DNA of 64,000 bases from NCBI GenBank assembly GCA_011319805.1, contig SJRY01000003.1, positions 62,001-126,000 on the forward strand, written 5' to 3'. Shown here piece after piece: positions 1-10,746 of this stretch (positions are counted from its first letter, which is position 1; each line of letters opens with the position of its first letter). A model generated the notes under the pieces. That model did not search any database and had not been told where the DNA came from. It saw nothing but the letters and a program-made list of their open reading frames with translations. Made by a program: the position numbers and the translations under genes. This DNA is from Macrocybe gigantea (Eukaryota; Basidiomycota; Agaricomycetes; Agaricales; Callistosporiaceae).

Positions 1-2163
1 AAAAGAATTACTAAAGACAGATGGATCAACTGCTGCAGAGTGGGCCAATTTTGAACAAGCCTGTAGAATCACAGGAGTTGACCTAGACTATTGGAAGGAA
101 CAAAGAGAAGAACAAAGACAGAAACAAATTCAAGAACAGCAAGCCCAAGTGCAACAAATCCAAGAGCAACAGATCTAGGAATAGGAGAACCAAGACCAAG
201 ACAGCAATGAAGGAACCCTCCAAAAGATGATGACAGAATACAAGGGAATTATCACTGATCTGAAATCCTTCATAGGAGATCAAATAGCCTTCAACATTTG
301 GTGGAGGAAGATGAAACTCTACATAACCACATATGGAGACCTCACAGACACATAGAAGATCAGGGTGGTCCTGTCCAGAATGACCGATGGACCAGGAGCT
401 CACTGGGCATCAAAGAAGATTGATACCACTACTAACCAAAGCACATGGGCCAACTTCATAACCAAGATAGAAACATGATTCAGCAATGTCATGTCACCAT
501 CGCAAGCAGAAAGCAAGCTATTCAATATCAGATAGAGAAACCAATGCATTGATGAATTTCTAGATGAATTTGTAGACCTTGTAGGAAAAGCTGGAGTGAT
601 GGGAATAGCCCCTCACTTCTTACTCAAGAAGAGCTTAAACAGGAGGACAGCAGAAGCAGTACACTTGATCTCCGCACTCCCAACAGATGGAGATGAATAT
701 ATCAAGACAGTTTGAGCAATTGGATGAAATATTGATGAATATAGAAACATAATGAGAAGAGAATTCACAAGCAATCAGCACAAGCCTGGAAACCCAAGGT
801 GAGGAGCAGGACAGGCAATGGAAGTTGACAAAGTACAAAGCAACAATTGTTTCAATTGCAATAAATCAGGGCACCTTTCATAAAATTGCCCAGAACTGCA
901 AAAAGGAGCAGCAAACATCACATGTTTCAACTGTGGCTTGAAAGGACATTACACATGGAACTGCAAGAAGAAGAAGAAAGGAAAATCCTAAGTTAGAGAA
1001 GTAAAAGAAGAAGAAGGAGAGGATGAAGAAGATAAGAATGAAGAAAGCTCTGACAAAGAGGGTTTTGTCAAAGGGTCTGACTAGGATGTGCTGAGTCACG
1101 ATCCATACAGCTAAAATAGACTCACTTTGATATCAATGTAGATCACCCTGAAATACACTATTTCTGTGAAATGATCTGAAGTACCAAGAAAAACTATCTG
1201 AGGTGACAAACTACCCAAAAGGAAAGAACTCACAATACCAGCCAGAATACGAATGTGAAAAGGGATAGCTACAATAATACCAGAAGTCAATAGCAGAGCA
1301 GACAGGACCTGCATCAACATCATGATAGTAGTGAAAACAGGGCTGAAGACATGATGAATCAAGAAGATTCCAATTATAAATGCAGACAGATCACCCAACC
1401 ACCAAAAAACAGCAGATTGAGTAGCAGAAGTCCACATCGACATTAAAGGACATAAGAAGCATATGGAAGCCATCATACTCAACATTGGAAAGACCAACAT
1501 GCTACTGGGACATGACTGGCTTGTCTATCACAACCCAACAATCAAATAGAGGATAGGAGAAATTGTCTTTGACAGATGCCCTAAAACATGCAAAATAAAC
1601 CACCAAATGATCAAGATACAGAAGGTGGCTAAACCAGCAAAAACCATAGCCAGCAACAAGACAGGAACTCAGATACCCCCATATCTGACCAGATTCAAGC
1701 ACCTCTTCAAAGAGAAGAACTTCGATCACTTACCAGACTGCAAAGAGTGGGACCACAAGATAAACTTAATAAAAGATGCACCTAAAATGATACTGAACAA
1801 GGTCTATCTGATGATGCAGAAGGAACTAGAGGAACTAGATGTCTTTGTCGAAGAAGGACTAAGAACAGGAAAGATATAGCCATCAAAATCACCTTATGTA
1901 GCACCCTGCTTCTTTTGCAATAAGAAAGATGGAAGCAAACAACTCATCTAAGACTACTGAGAAATAAACAAATATATGGTCAAAGACAAGTTCCCATTAC
2001 CATGCATCAGTAGCTCCTCGATATACTACAAGGAGTAAAGTACTTCAGCAAGATCGACATTATCTAAGGATACAATAATGTATGCATCCAGAAAGGGGAT
2101 GAATGGAAGGCAGCCTTTCTAACAGCAAGAGGACTCTTTGAACTGATAGTTATATACTTTGGA
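1..2163 (+). mobile_element. Ty3/gypsy chromovirus, copy 1 (decayed, 5' end outside window)
   Basis: This is a gag-pol remnant in the forward direction. It opens inside gag with a Gln-rich stretch (about 110-200), followed by two CCHC zinc knuckles (about 843-895 and 919-966), an acidic Lys/Glu tail and a gag stop at 1082-1084. A protease-like segment and the start of reverse transcriptase follow (about 1480-2160), with text such as FKHLFKEKNFDHLPDCKEW that is nearly identical to the copy at 56.6-63.2 kb. Many in-frame stops and frameshifts make it dead. It is cut off at 2163, where an LTR begins, just inside the RT sequence, and no RT sequence resumes afterwards. CpG is almost gone compared with the other copies, which suggests it is the oldest. 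The family assignment is confident; the left boundary is not visible. Confidence 0.9.
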
Positions 2164-2482
2164 TGTTATAGACATCACCCAAAGGACTATTCAATTTCTT
2201 ATCTTATCTTTCCATATCCCTTATCTCCCATATCATGCTGTGCAGTGTGCAGCCATCAAGTCATTTCACTTCCCTAGTCATTCTGAGTCATCTTCTTCCA
2301 GTCTTATTCATCTGCAGTCCATAGCATTGCACAACCCATGGTCTGTGCTTGAGTACTGTAGTGTATATAAGGACTCCCAGATGTACCAGTAGTGCTAGGC
2401 TTAATATTCCTTTTGCCATCATCTCAGAACCACTCTCATACTTAGTCTGCCCGAGTCCTTTTGAGATTCATCTAGCCTAACA
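2164..2482 (+). repeat. Chromovirus LTR, forward, complete (319 bp)
   Basis: The LTR starts TGTTATAGAC and ends CTAGCCTAACA (TG...CA termini), and matches the LTRs at 6547, 56632 and 62881 along its whole length. It contains the LTR promoter motif TATATAAGG (about 2365-2372) and the segment AGGCTTAATAT downstream. No 5-bp target duplication is visible: ttgga lies before it and gagtc after. It is therefore not a clean solo-LTR insertion and more likely marks a rearrangement breakpoint in copy 1. Confidence 0.9.
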
Positions 2483-2694
2483 GAGTCCTTATATATATTA
2501 CAGTACTTGAGCACAGACTATGGCCTGCACAATGCTGTGGACTGCAGATGAGTAAGACTAGAAGGAGATGACTCAGAATGACTAGGAAAGTGAAATGACT
2601 CGATGGCTGCACACTGTGCAGTGTGATAGGAGATAAGGGATATGGGAAAGATAAGATAAAAAATTGAATGGTCCTTTGGACATTGTCTGTAACA
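2483..2694 (-). repeat. Chromovirus LTR, reverse, truncated (212 bp)
   Basis: This is the reverse complement of the first two thirds of the same LTR. It ends GTCTGTAACA at 2694, the inverted LTR start. The other side is cut at the TATATAAGGACTC segment, so about 107 bp of the LTR 3' end is missing. It abuts the forward LTR with no spacer, making an inverted repeat with arms of about 212 bp around a loop of about 106 bp. Confidence 0.85.
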
Positions 2695-3033
2695 TAATTG
2701 GTATATTCCATGCTACAATAAAAAAATATATCATGCAGATAAATTATTCATTTATTTAGTTGATTTTTTGTGTATAAAAACAGTATATTTCTATATTTAT
2801 TTTTCACAGGAATAAGGCTGAGATAGAACTGTATAGTATATGTTATTTTTAAAATAAAATATTTATTATATATCTCTATCCATATATAAATATTACATTT
2901 TCATGCAGAAAAATTTCTGCATAGCTATTATTTTCCCTGTATTTTTCTACCAGATCAATATATCATTTGCCTTAGATTGCTCCTATTGAAAATTTAAAAA
3001 AAAAAAAGACATGTAATTTAATTAGTTTTTATA
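2695..3033. other. AT-rich stretch without recognised gene
   Basis: This is very AT-rich sequence between the truncated LTR and the first pogo-like transposon. It has no plausible reading frame and no repeat shared with other parts of the window. It ends with the TA dinucleotide (3032-3033) used as the transposon target. Confidence 0.6.
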
Positions 3034-4249
3034 CAGGGATCACGTGGTCCTTTATACAGCATGGTTCCTTTATACAAAGTGCGATATCTTAACAATCTGC
3101 TTGTCAATGCTGGATATATATGGCTCAAATTCAAGCTAGTACACCCCTCTTTATGTTCCAGTCATTAACCTCTTCCAAATGATCAATGTCTTCACTTCAC
3201 AGCCACATTCTTGACAAGTATTTTGTGAAAGAAAATTTATTCAAATGGAAAACTCATGTTCTCTGCTCACAGATGATATGAATCATGGATTTCTTGTTCT
3301 CAATTTGTTGGACAGCATTGCATGATATGTCATGCATAGTTTTGTATAGCAGGAATGTTTGCATCTCTAGTAAGAGACAAATTTGTATGATTCCTGGATT
3401 TTATTTGTCACACTTTGTCACACTTGCGAAAGCCACCACTGCATGATGAAAAAGCCATGAAACCAGGAGGCAAACATGTGTCTGGAATGTGTAGGATATT
3501 ACTTTGGGTCTGTAGCATACATTTATCCTTTCAATCTGATTAGAATATAGTCAGCTGTGCAAAGTCAGAAGCCAAGAAACAGCAAGAAATAACTCAAGAA
3601 AAGATACATTGGCAGAAGATTGCAGTCGAACATTATTGTGCAGAACTGCGAAAGCCCCAGGAAGAACTGAGGAAAGGTGCTAGAAAGGTTTGCAAAGAGG
3701 TGGAGATCAAGTTTGAAGCACAGACAGAAGGACAATCCATCTTAATCATGCAATGGTTACATACTATACAAATAGTGGCAAATCAATACAGGAATTCAAC
3801 GCTGAAAAATGTCTGCTTTCTGATAGTGAAGAAGAGTTTATCTTGGCCTTTGCAGAAGAACTTTTGACTTATGGATTCCCTCTGACATACAAACAGCTAG
3901 AGGAACATGTGAATGCAATTCTCAGAGCACATCTTGGAGAGGATTGTGAAGGAGTGGGCAAAGGTTGGACAGATCGCTTTATAACAAGACATTCTGAGCA
4001 CCTGAAGGGAATGTGGTCAATGTCTCTTGAGGGCATTCATGCTCATGCTGCTAATCCTACAAACAATGTGGAATGGTTCAAACTCCTAGGTGAGCAGCTC
4101 CAGGACATTGACCCTGCATGCATTTGGGCTACTGATAAAACTGGAATACAGATAGGAACTGCTGTAAAAGAGCATGTCTTAGCAAAGAAGAGCAAAAAAG
4201 TATAGCACCAGAAGCATGAAGGAACTCGTAAAAATATTACTGTCATTAT

Positions 4250-4569
4250 TGTTAGGCTAGACGAATCTCAGAAGGACTCGGGCAGACTAAGTGCGAGAGT
4301 GGTCTTGAGATGATGGCAAAAGGAATATTAAGCCTAGCGCTACTGGTACATCTGGGAGTCCTTATATACATTACAGTACTCAAGCACGGACCATGGGCTG
4401 TGCAATGCTGTGGACTGCGGATGAGTAAGACTGGAAGAAGATGACTCAGGATGACTAGGGAAGTGGGATGACTTGATAGCTGCATGCTGCGCAGCATGAC
4501 GGGGGAGATAAGGGATGTGGGAAAGATAAGATAAGAAAATGAATGGTCCTTTGGGTGACGTCTGTAACA
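4250..4569 (-). repeat. 3' LTR of chromovirus copy 2 (320 bp)
   Basis: Read on the forward strand it begins TGTTAGGCTAGACG and ends GTCTGTAACA, the exact inverted ends of the family LTR. It is complete. The target duplication ATTAT precedes it. Unlike the LTRs of copies 1 and 3 it retains many CpG dinucleotides. Confidence 0.93.
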
Positions 4570-5090
4570 TCACCCTCTCTGTAGATTCATGTCCTTGCGA
4601 AAAACCTTAATCCAGCTGTCCCCACCCAGTATTGGTCTCCCAAGTGGTCACAGCATGTGGGGCCCATGTATGAATGAGTTCTTCATTATAGGCACAGATA
4701 TGATGGAGTGTGTGGTGGTGAGGAGTTTAAGTCACCGGTTTTCTGTGTGAAGCATTTCCATCGCCTCGCGAAGCGTGATACGTTCAGCTGCAGTGGGGCC
4801 GGTCCCATCAGGGGTTCGCCCAGTCCAGAGGTGCGTGCGGACGGTCATAACATAGCGCATATATGCGCCAAGTGTGATGGCGAGGGGGTCCATGTAGTCG
4901 CTAGCATTGAGAATCCTTGCCAGATTCTCGAGGTCGCTTGGGCGGTTGGGGTAGGTGCGTGGCTGTCCTCACTGCTGTCGATGCTGATGGGGTGTTGGTG
5001 GTCATGAAGTGCGATTTTTGGTCTTCTTCCCTCTTGTCATGATCCTTTTATCCTGGTTCGCAGTCTTCTTTAGGAAGTGGTCTAGAGCTT
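4570..5090 (-). other. 3' noncoding region of chromovirus copy 2
   Basis: This is collinear with the region after the pol stop in copy 3 (62449-62880): the same run of serine/threonine-like triplets and the same purine-rich tract (AGAGAGGG on the element strand) immediately before the LTR, the likely polypurine tract for second-strand priming. No convincing protein is encoded. Confidence 0.7.
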
Positions 5091-8000
5091 GCTGCGCATT
5101 CCCCAGTTCCTTCTCTTTGATCCATGTGTTCTCTTTGTATCCGTATCCTTTCTATTTGACCAGGAATAGTGTCCCCTCCCTTGTTTCTTCCTTTTTAGGA
5201 TCTCTTCTATCTCGTACTCTTCTTCATCATTTATGATTTCAGGGGTGGTGGTGATGGTCGCTCTTGTATCTTGAAATGGGGTCCTTTGTAAGGCATGAGC
5301 AGTGTTTCATTGAACACAGGGTGTATCAGCTGCCATGATGCTGGGAGTTCCAGGCGATATGCCGAGGCTCCTTTCTTTTCAACCACCTTGAACGGTCCAT
5401 ATCAGAGTGCCAATAACTTCTTTGATAGTCGATTGACTGTGATATTGGTGGCTTCTAGCCATACTCTATCCCCTTTCTTGTATTCACGGGCCGGTTTTCG
5501 TCTCACATCATAATTGTCTTTGGCTCATGTTTGTACATATTGCAGCACAGCATTTGCTTCCTTTCATATTTGGTTCATTCTTTTGACGAAGTCTTTTGCT
5601 GCAGGGTTATTCCCTTCTGTCGTCTGTGGCTCTCCCTTCCAGGGGTGCATTCCATAGTTGAGGTAGAATGGTGTCTCCTTCGTTCCCTGGTGTGCTTTGT
5701 CATTGTATTGGTACTCTGCAATTGCTATCCATTCTGTCCAATCGTCCTGTAAGTTGTTTGTGAAGCTTCTGAGGAAGGCTTCCGTTTCTTGGTGGGATCA
5801 TTCCGCCTGTCCATCTGTCTGTGGGTGATAGGCCGTTGATAGATTTTGCTTTGTTCCGAGTAATTTTAGAAGTGCTGTCATGAATCGCGCTGTGAACTGG
5901 GGTCCTCGATCACTGATGATCTTTCATGGAATTCCATGAAGCCACCACACGTTGTCTTGGTATAGTCGTGCGAGACCTTCTGCTGTGAGTTTGGTCTTTG
6001 TGGGAACTAGGTGGATCATCTTGGTCAGGCGGTCTGTGACTGCGGCGATGGCATTAAAGCCATTCGAGCTGGGTAGCAGTCCTATGAGATCTACTCCGAT
6101 ATCTTCCCATGGTTGCTGTGGGACTTCGTGCAGGTGCAGGGGTGCGTGTTTCTTTTGTCGGATGATTTTGTTTCACTGACATGTTTCGCATCCATTGACA
6201 TACTTCTTGATGTCTGTTAGCATTGATGGCTACTAATAGGTGCAGCTTATGAGCTTGTGCATGCGGTATTGCCCTGGGTGTCCTCCGATGGGTGTGTCGT
6301 GGTGTTCAAACATGATGTTTTTCTTCAGTTTGTTGTCTGGAGGAACATAGATTTTTCCTCCTACATATACAATATGGTCGTCTTCTGTGAACCAGTGTGG
6401 TTTTTCCTTCAGTCCTGTTGTTACGATCGTCTCCCTTCATGTGCATTGTCAAATTTGTTCTATCTTGAGGATTCGATCATCGTGATTCCTCTTGTTTGTA
6501 TTGTTTCGTTATTTTCTGCTTCTTCTTTCCATGGGTGTTTGTCCTCTGTTAAGACGCCGCCCAAAGGACTATTCATTTTCTTATCTTATCTTTCCCACAT
6601 CCCTTATCTCCTCCATCATGCTGCGCAGCGCGCAGCCATCGAGTCATCTCACTCCTAGTCATCCTGAGTCATCTCTTTCCAGTCTTACTCATCCGCAGTC
6701 CACAGCATTGCGCAGCCCATGGTCCGTGCTCGAGTACTGTAGTGTATATAAGGACTCCCAGATGTACCAGTAACGCTAGGCTTAATATTCCTTTTGCCAT
6801 CATCTCAAGACCACTCTCGCACTTAGTCTGCCCGAGTCCTTCTGAGATTCGTCTAGCCTAACATCCTCGAACATCATAAATTCGAAGTCTCATTCATTAT
6901 TCTCTTCCAGATGTTGAATGAATGCTGCTTCTTTGATCATTTGTATGTCATCCTTCTCTGCTAGGTTTTCTTTATATCCTGCTATTCATGATAGGATGTC
7001 TGCTTTTCCATTGGCCTTTCCTGGTATGTCATAGTTCATAGTCATATTCTTGTAATTTCAGGTACCAGCCAATCTGTTGAATTGAGTCGCTGTGGCTTCC
7101 GGAAGTATGATAGGTTTTTGTGATCCGTCAATATTTCGAACTTCTCTGAGCTTCGAGGAGGTATTGTCTCCATGTCTTTAGTACGACCATTATCACAAGA
7201 AGTTCCTTGTCATAGATTTCATAGTTTTGTTCCACTGGGGTCATGCATCTCGAAATGAATGTGATCGGATGCCATAGTCCATTCTGCTGTTGTGATAGTA
7301 CCGCTCCAATGGCATATCCTGAGGCATCCATTTCGACTCAGAATTTTCCTTCTGTTTGTGGTAGTGCTAGAATGGTGCTGAGGTTATATGTCAGATCAGC
7401 TCTTTGAAAGCGTCCTGTTGCTTGTCTGTCCACTGGAATGCTTTGTTTCCAGTCAACTCCGTCAGGTGTTTAGCGACCTTTGCATATCCCTTGATGAATC
7501 ATCAGTAAAAGTTCGTGAATCCCAAGAACTTTTGTAGTTCTTTCTTCGTCTTTGGGGTTGGCCAGGATTGTATGGCTGTGATCTTTTCTGGTTCCATTTC
7601 TACCTTCCCTTCTCCTATGATGTATCCTAGTACTGGACTTTTGATGATTCCCAGATGCATTTCGGTCCTTTGATGAACAGGTCGTTCTTGTTCAGTATTT
7701 CCATGACTTCTATGGTGTTCTTTTGGAGTTCCTCTCATGTTCTGATAATTATGATGTCGTCCATATAGATTATGCACACTCTTCTTGTATTTGGTCTTGG
7801 AAGAGGCTGGCCATCATTCGGCTAAAAGTGCCTGGTGCGTTGCACTGCCCAAAATACATGACTGTCGGTTCGAAGAGTCCTCTTGCTGTTAGGAAGGCTG
7901 CCTTCCATTCGTCCCCTTTCCGGATGCACACATTATTGTATCCCCAGATAATATCGATCTTGCTAAAGTACTTTGCTCCTTGTAATACATCAAGGAGCTC

Positions 8001-8912
8001 TGATGCGTAGTGGGAACTTGTCCTTGACTGTATATTTGTTTATCTCCCGGTAGTCTTGGATGAGTCGTTTGCTTCCATCCTTCTTGTTGCGAAAGAAGCA
8101 GGGTGCTGCGTAAGGTGATTTCAATGGGCGTATTTTTCCTGTTCATAATCCTTCTTCAACGAAGGCATCTAGTTCCTCTAGTTCTTTCTGTGTCATTGGA
8201 TAAACCTTGCTCGGTATCGTTTTGGGTGCATCCTTTGTTAAGTTTATTTCATGGTCCATTCTTTGTAGTCTGGTAAGCGATCAAAGTTCTTCTCCTTGAA
8301 GAGGTGTTTGAATCTGATCAGATATGGGGGTATCTGGGTTCCTGTCTTGTCACTGGCTGTGGTTTTGCTGATTCAGCCACCTTCTGTATCTTAATTGTCT
8401 GGTGGTTTATTTTGCACGTTTAGGGCATCTGTCGAAGATAACTTCTCCTGTCCTCCATTTGATTGTTGGTTGTGGTAGACAAGCCAGTCATGTCCTAGTA
8501 GCATGTCGGTTTTTCCGATGTCGAGTACGATGGCTTTATGTGCTCCTTGTGTCCTTTAATGTCGATGTGGACCTCCGCTACTCGGTCTGCTTTTTCTGGC
8601 GGTTGGGTGATCCGTCTGCATTTATGATGGGAATCTTCTTGATTCGTGTGTCTTCAGTCCTGTTTTTGCTACTATTGCGGTGTTGATGCAGGTCCTATCC
8701 ACTCCGCTATCGACTTCCGGTGTTATTGTTGTGATTCCTTTTCGCATTCGTATTCTTGCTGGTACTGCGAGTTCTTTCCTCTTTGGTGGTTTGTCCCCTT
8801 GGATGGTTTTCCTTGGTACTTCAGATCGCTTGGCAGGAATGGTGATTTCAGAGTATGGATGATCTACATCCAGTATCGAAGCGAGAGTCTGTTTCAGTTG
8901 TATGGGTCGCAT
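5090..8912 (-). pseudogene. pol of chromovirus copy 2 (PR-RT-RH-IN-chromodomain), frameshifted
   Basis: In coding order: an aspartic protease with active-site DSG (about 8700, text EVDSGVDRTC); reverse transcriptase (about 8250-7500), matching copy 3 over its fingers and palm; RNase H (about 7400-7030, beginning MDASGYAIGAVLSQQQ); integrase with zinc-binding and DDE core sections (about 6500-5300); and a C-terminal chromodomain (about 5230-5100). In this family chromodomains guide integration toward modified chromatin. Several frameshifts and a solo LTR (6547-6863) interrupt the frame, so no full polyprotein can be made. The first ATG of pol (8912-8910) lies 10 bases after the gag stop, in a different frame. 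Confidence 0.87.
6547..6863 (+). repeat. Solo LTR nested inside chromovirus copy 2
   Basis: A 317-bp LTR runs from TGTTAAGACG to CTAGCCTAACA, oriented opposite to its host. It is flanked by a perfect 5-bp duplication TCCTC (6542-6546 and 6864-6868). Copy 3 has the uninterrupted target at about 60895-60910, confirming the insertion point. It is the product of a separate insertion followed by LTR-LTR recombination that removed the internal region. Confidence 0.93.
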
Positions 8913-8922
8913 TTAGCACCTC

Positions 8923-10499
8923 TTAGTCGGACCCTTCGGCAAAACCCTCTTTGTCAGAGCTTTCTTCATCCTTGTCTTCTTCATCCTCTCCTTCTTCTTC
9001 TTTCACTTCTCTGACCTGGGATTTTCCTTTTTCTTCTTCTTGCAGTTCCGTGCATAGTGTCCCTTTAAGCCACAATTGAAACATGTGACATTTGCTGCTC
9101 CTTTTCATGGTTCCGGGCAGTTTCGTGAGAGGTGTCCTGGTTTATTGCAGTTGAAGCAGTTGTTGCTTCATACTTTGTCAACTTCCATGGCCTGTCCTGC
9201 TCCTCGGCTTGGATTTCCGCCTTGCACTGATTGCTTGTGAATTCTCCTTTCATCACATTTCTGTGTTCATCGATGTTTGTCCAATCGCTCGAACTGTCTT
9301 GATATATTCATCTCCATCTGTTGGAAGTGTGGAGATCGAGTGTACGGCTTCTGCTGTCCTTGGTTTAAGCTCTTCTCGAGTAGGAAACAAGGGGCTGTTC
9401 CTGTCATTCCTGCTTTCCTGCGAGGTCTACGAATTCATCCAGAAATTCGTCGAGGGTCGGTTCCCTGTCTGATATTGAATAGTTTGCTTCCTGCTTGCAA
9501 CGGTGATATAACATTGCTGAATTGTGTTCTATTTGGGTCACAAAATTGGCCCATGTGCTTTGATTAGTCGTGGTGTCAATTTTCTTTGACGCCCAGTGGG
9601 CTGGTCCGTCAGTCATCCTAGTATGCTCCAATCCTCTGTACATCGGTGAGGTCTCCATGTGTGGTTATGTAGAGTTTCATCTTCCTCCACCAAATGTCGA
9701 ATCGGATGTTCGATTTCCTGTAAAGGATTTCAGGTCGGCGATGATTCCCTTGTATTCTGTTGTCATCCTTTTGGGGGTTTCTTCGTCATTCTCTTGGTCT
9801 TGGCTTTCCTGTTCCTGGATCTGTTGTTCTTGGGTCTGCTGTGCTTGTACTTGGGCTTGCTGTTCTTGGAGCTGTTTCTGTCTTTGCTCCTCTCTCTGTT
9901 CTTTCCAGTAGTTATAGGTCGACTCTGCGATTTTACAAGCTTGTTCAAAATCGGCCCACTCTGCGGCGGTCGGTCCGTTTGTCTTTGGTAATCCTTTTGC
10001 TCCCTCCACTGATAGTATTCATCCCAGTCGCTAGTTGCTTACTTTCGCCAGGTGGTGCGATTCTTTCCTTATGCAGTGCTTCAGGGATTGGTCCTCTGAA
10101 GGGGTTGGCGGTTTCGTTCCTATGTGTCCTTGACTCTGGTGTCATTCTGTTGGTTCTGTCATACGCTCTGTGCGTCGTGCCCTCTGTATCAGTATGTCTT
10201 CCTCCTGTGTTCGGCGATTATAGTTCTCGATCTGTTGTCGCCTAAAGTCTCGGGCTTGTGTTCGTTCTTCTCTCATTTTCTTGCGGATGGGTTCGTCTCT
10301 TCTTGGCAAGAAGATTCTGGTCTGACCACAGCTCTTCTGGGCTTATCCCGTATTCTCCTTCTAGGAAGAGTTCTGCAATGAGTTGTGCTGCTCCTTCGCT
10401 GAGGATCTCAGGGTTGTCTGTGGTAGTGAAGGCAAACTCTCTCAGAAATGCCTGCTCTTCGTCGTCACTACTTGGGTAGGCATGCGCTCTCTCTTTCAT
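8923..10499 (-). pseudogene. gag of chromovirus copy 2
   Basis: The gag start is ATG at 10499 (MKERAHAYPSSDDEEQAF...), also present in copy 3 at 57224. Further on come a Gln-rich helix (about 9910-9790), the capsid-like region (about 9750-9400), two CCHC zinc knuckles (about 9190-9060) for RNA packaging, an acidic Glu/Asp tail and a stop TAA at 8925-8923. Stops and frameshifts occur around 10250 and 9660-9400. The stop at this same point is present in all three coding copies, so gag appears to end here as a unit distinct from pol. Confidence 0.85.
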
Positions 10500-10684
10500 T
10501 TGTTTGGATTGCTAGTGTCTCTGCAGGTGGCGTGGACTGTCTCTGCGAATGGCGTGGACTGCAATGCTCTGGTCTAACTTCTCTGAGCAAGTGCTCTCGT
10601 CCTCGTGCAGTGCGCACTGGGTCGGCGACTGCTTGTCGTTGAATGTTGATCAAGTCTTTGATAAAGCATGACGTGGTGTGTGTG

Positions 10685-10746
10685 ATAAGGGATGTGGGAA
10701 AGATAAGATAAGAAAATGAATGGTCCTTTGGGCGATGTCTGTAACA
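10685..10746 (-). repeat. 5' LTR remnant of chromovirus copy 2 (62 bp)
   Basis: Only the first 62 bp of the LTR remain, from TGTTACAGAC at 10746 to CCCTTAT at 10685. They are joined directly to internal leader sequence that lies about 50 bp inside copy 3 (CACACACACCAC...). The deletion removed the LTR promoter, the R region and the primer-binding site. The outside flank still has the target duplication ATTAT. Confidence 0.9.

Larger units (their letters stand above)
4250..10746 (-). mobile_element. Ty3/gypsy chromovirus, copy 2 (reverse, 5' LTR mostly deleted)
   Basis: The element is flanked by a perfect 5-bp duplication, ATTAT at 4245-4249 and 10747-10751, so both ends are original. Reading in its own direction there is a 62-bp LTR remnant (10746-10685), gag, protease, RT, RNase H, integrase with chromodomain, a 3' noncoding region and a complete 3' LTR (4569-4250). 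Frameshifts break pol. Most of the 5' LTR and the primer-binding site are missing, so it could not start a new replication cycle. A solo LTR (6547-6863) sits inside it. It keeps far more CpG than copies 1 and 3, suggesting it is the youngest copy. It inserted into the transposase of pogo-like transposon 1. Confidence 0.93.

Noticed and set aside
2164..2482. Simple solo-LTR insertion into chromovirus copy 1
   Set aside because: There is no 5-bp duplication and the RT sequence does not continue on the other side, so a rearrangement is more likely.
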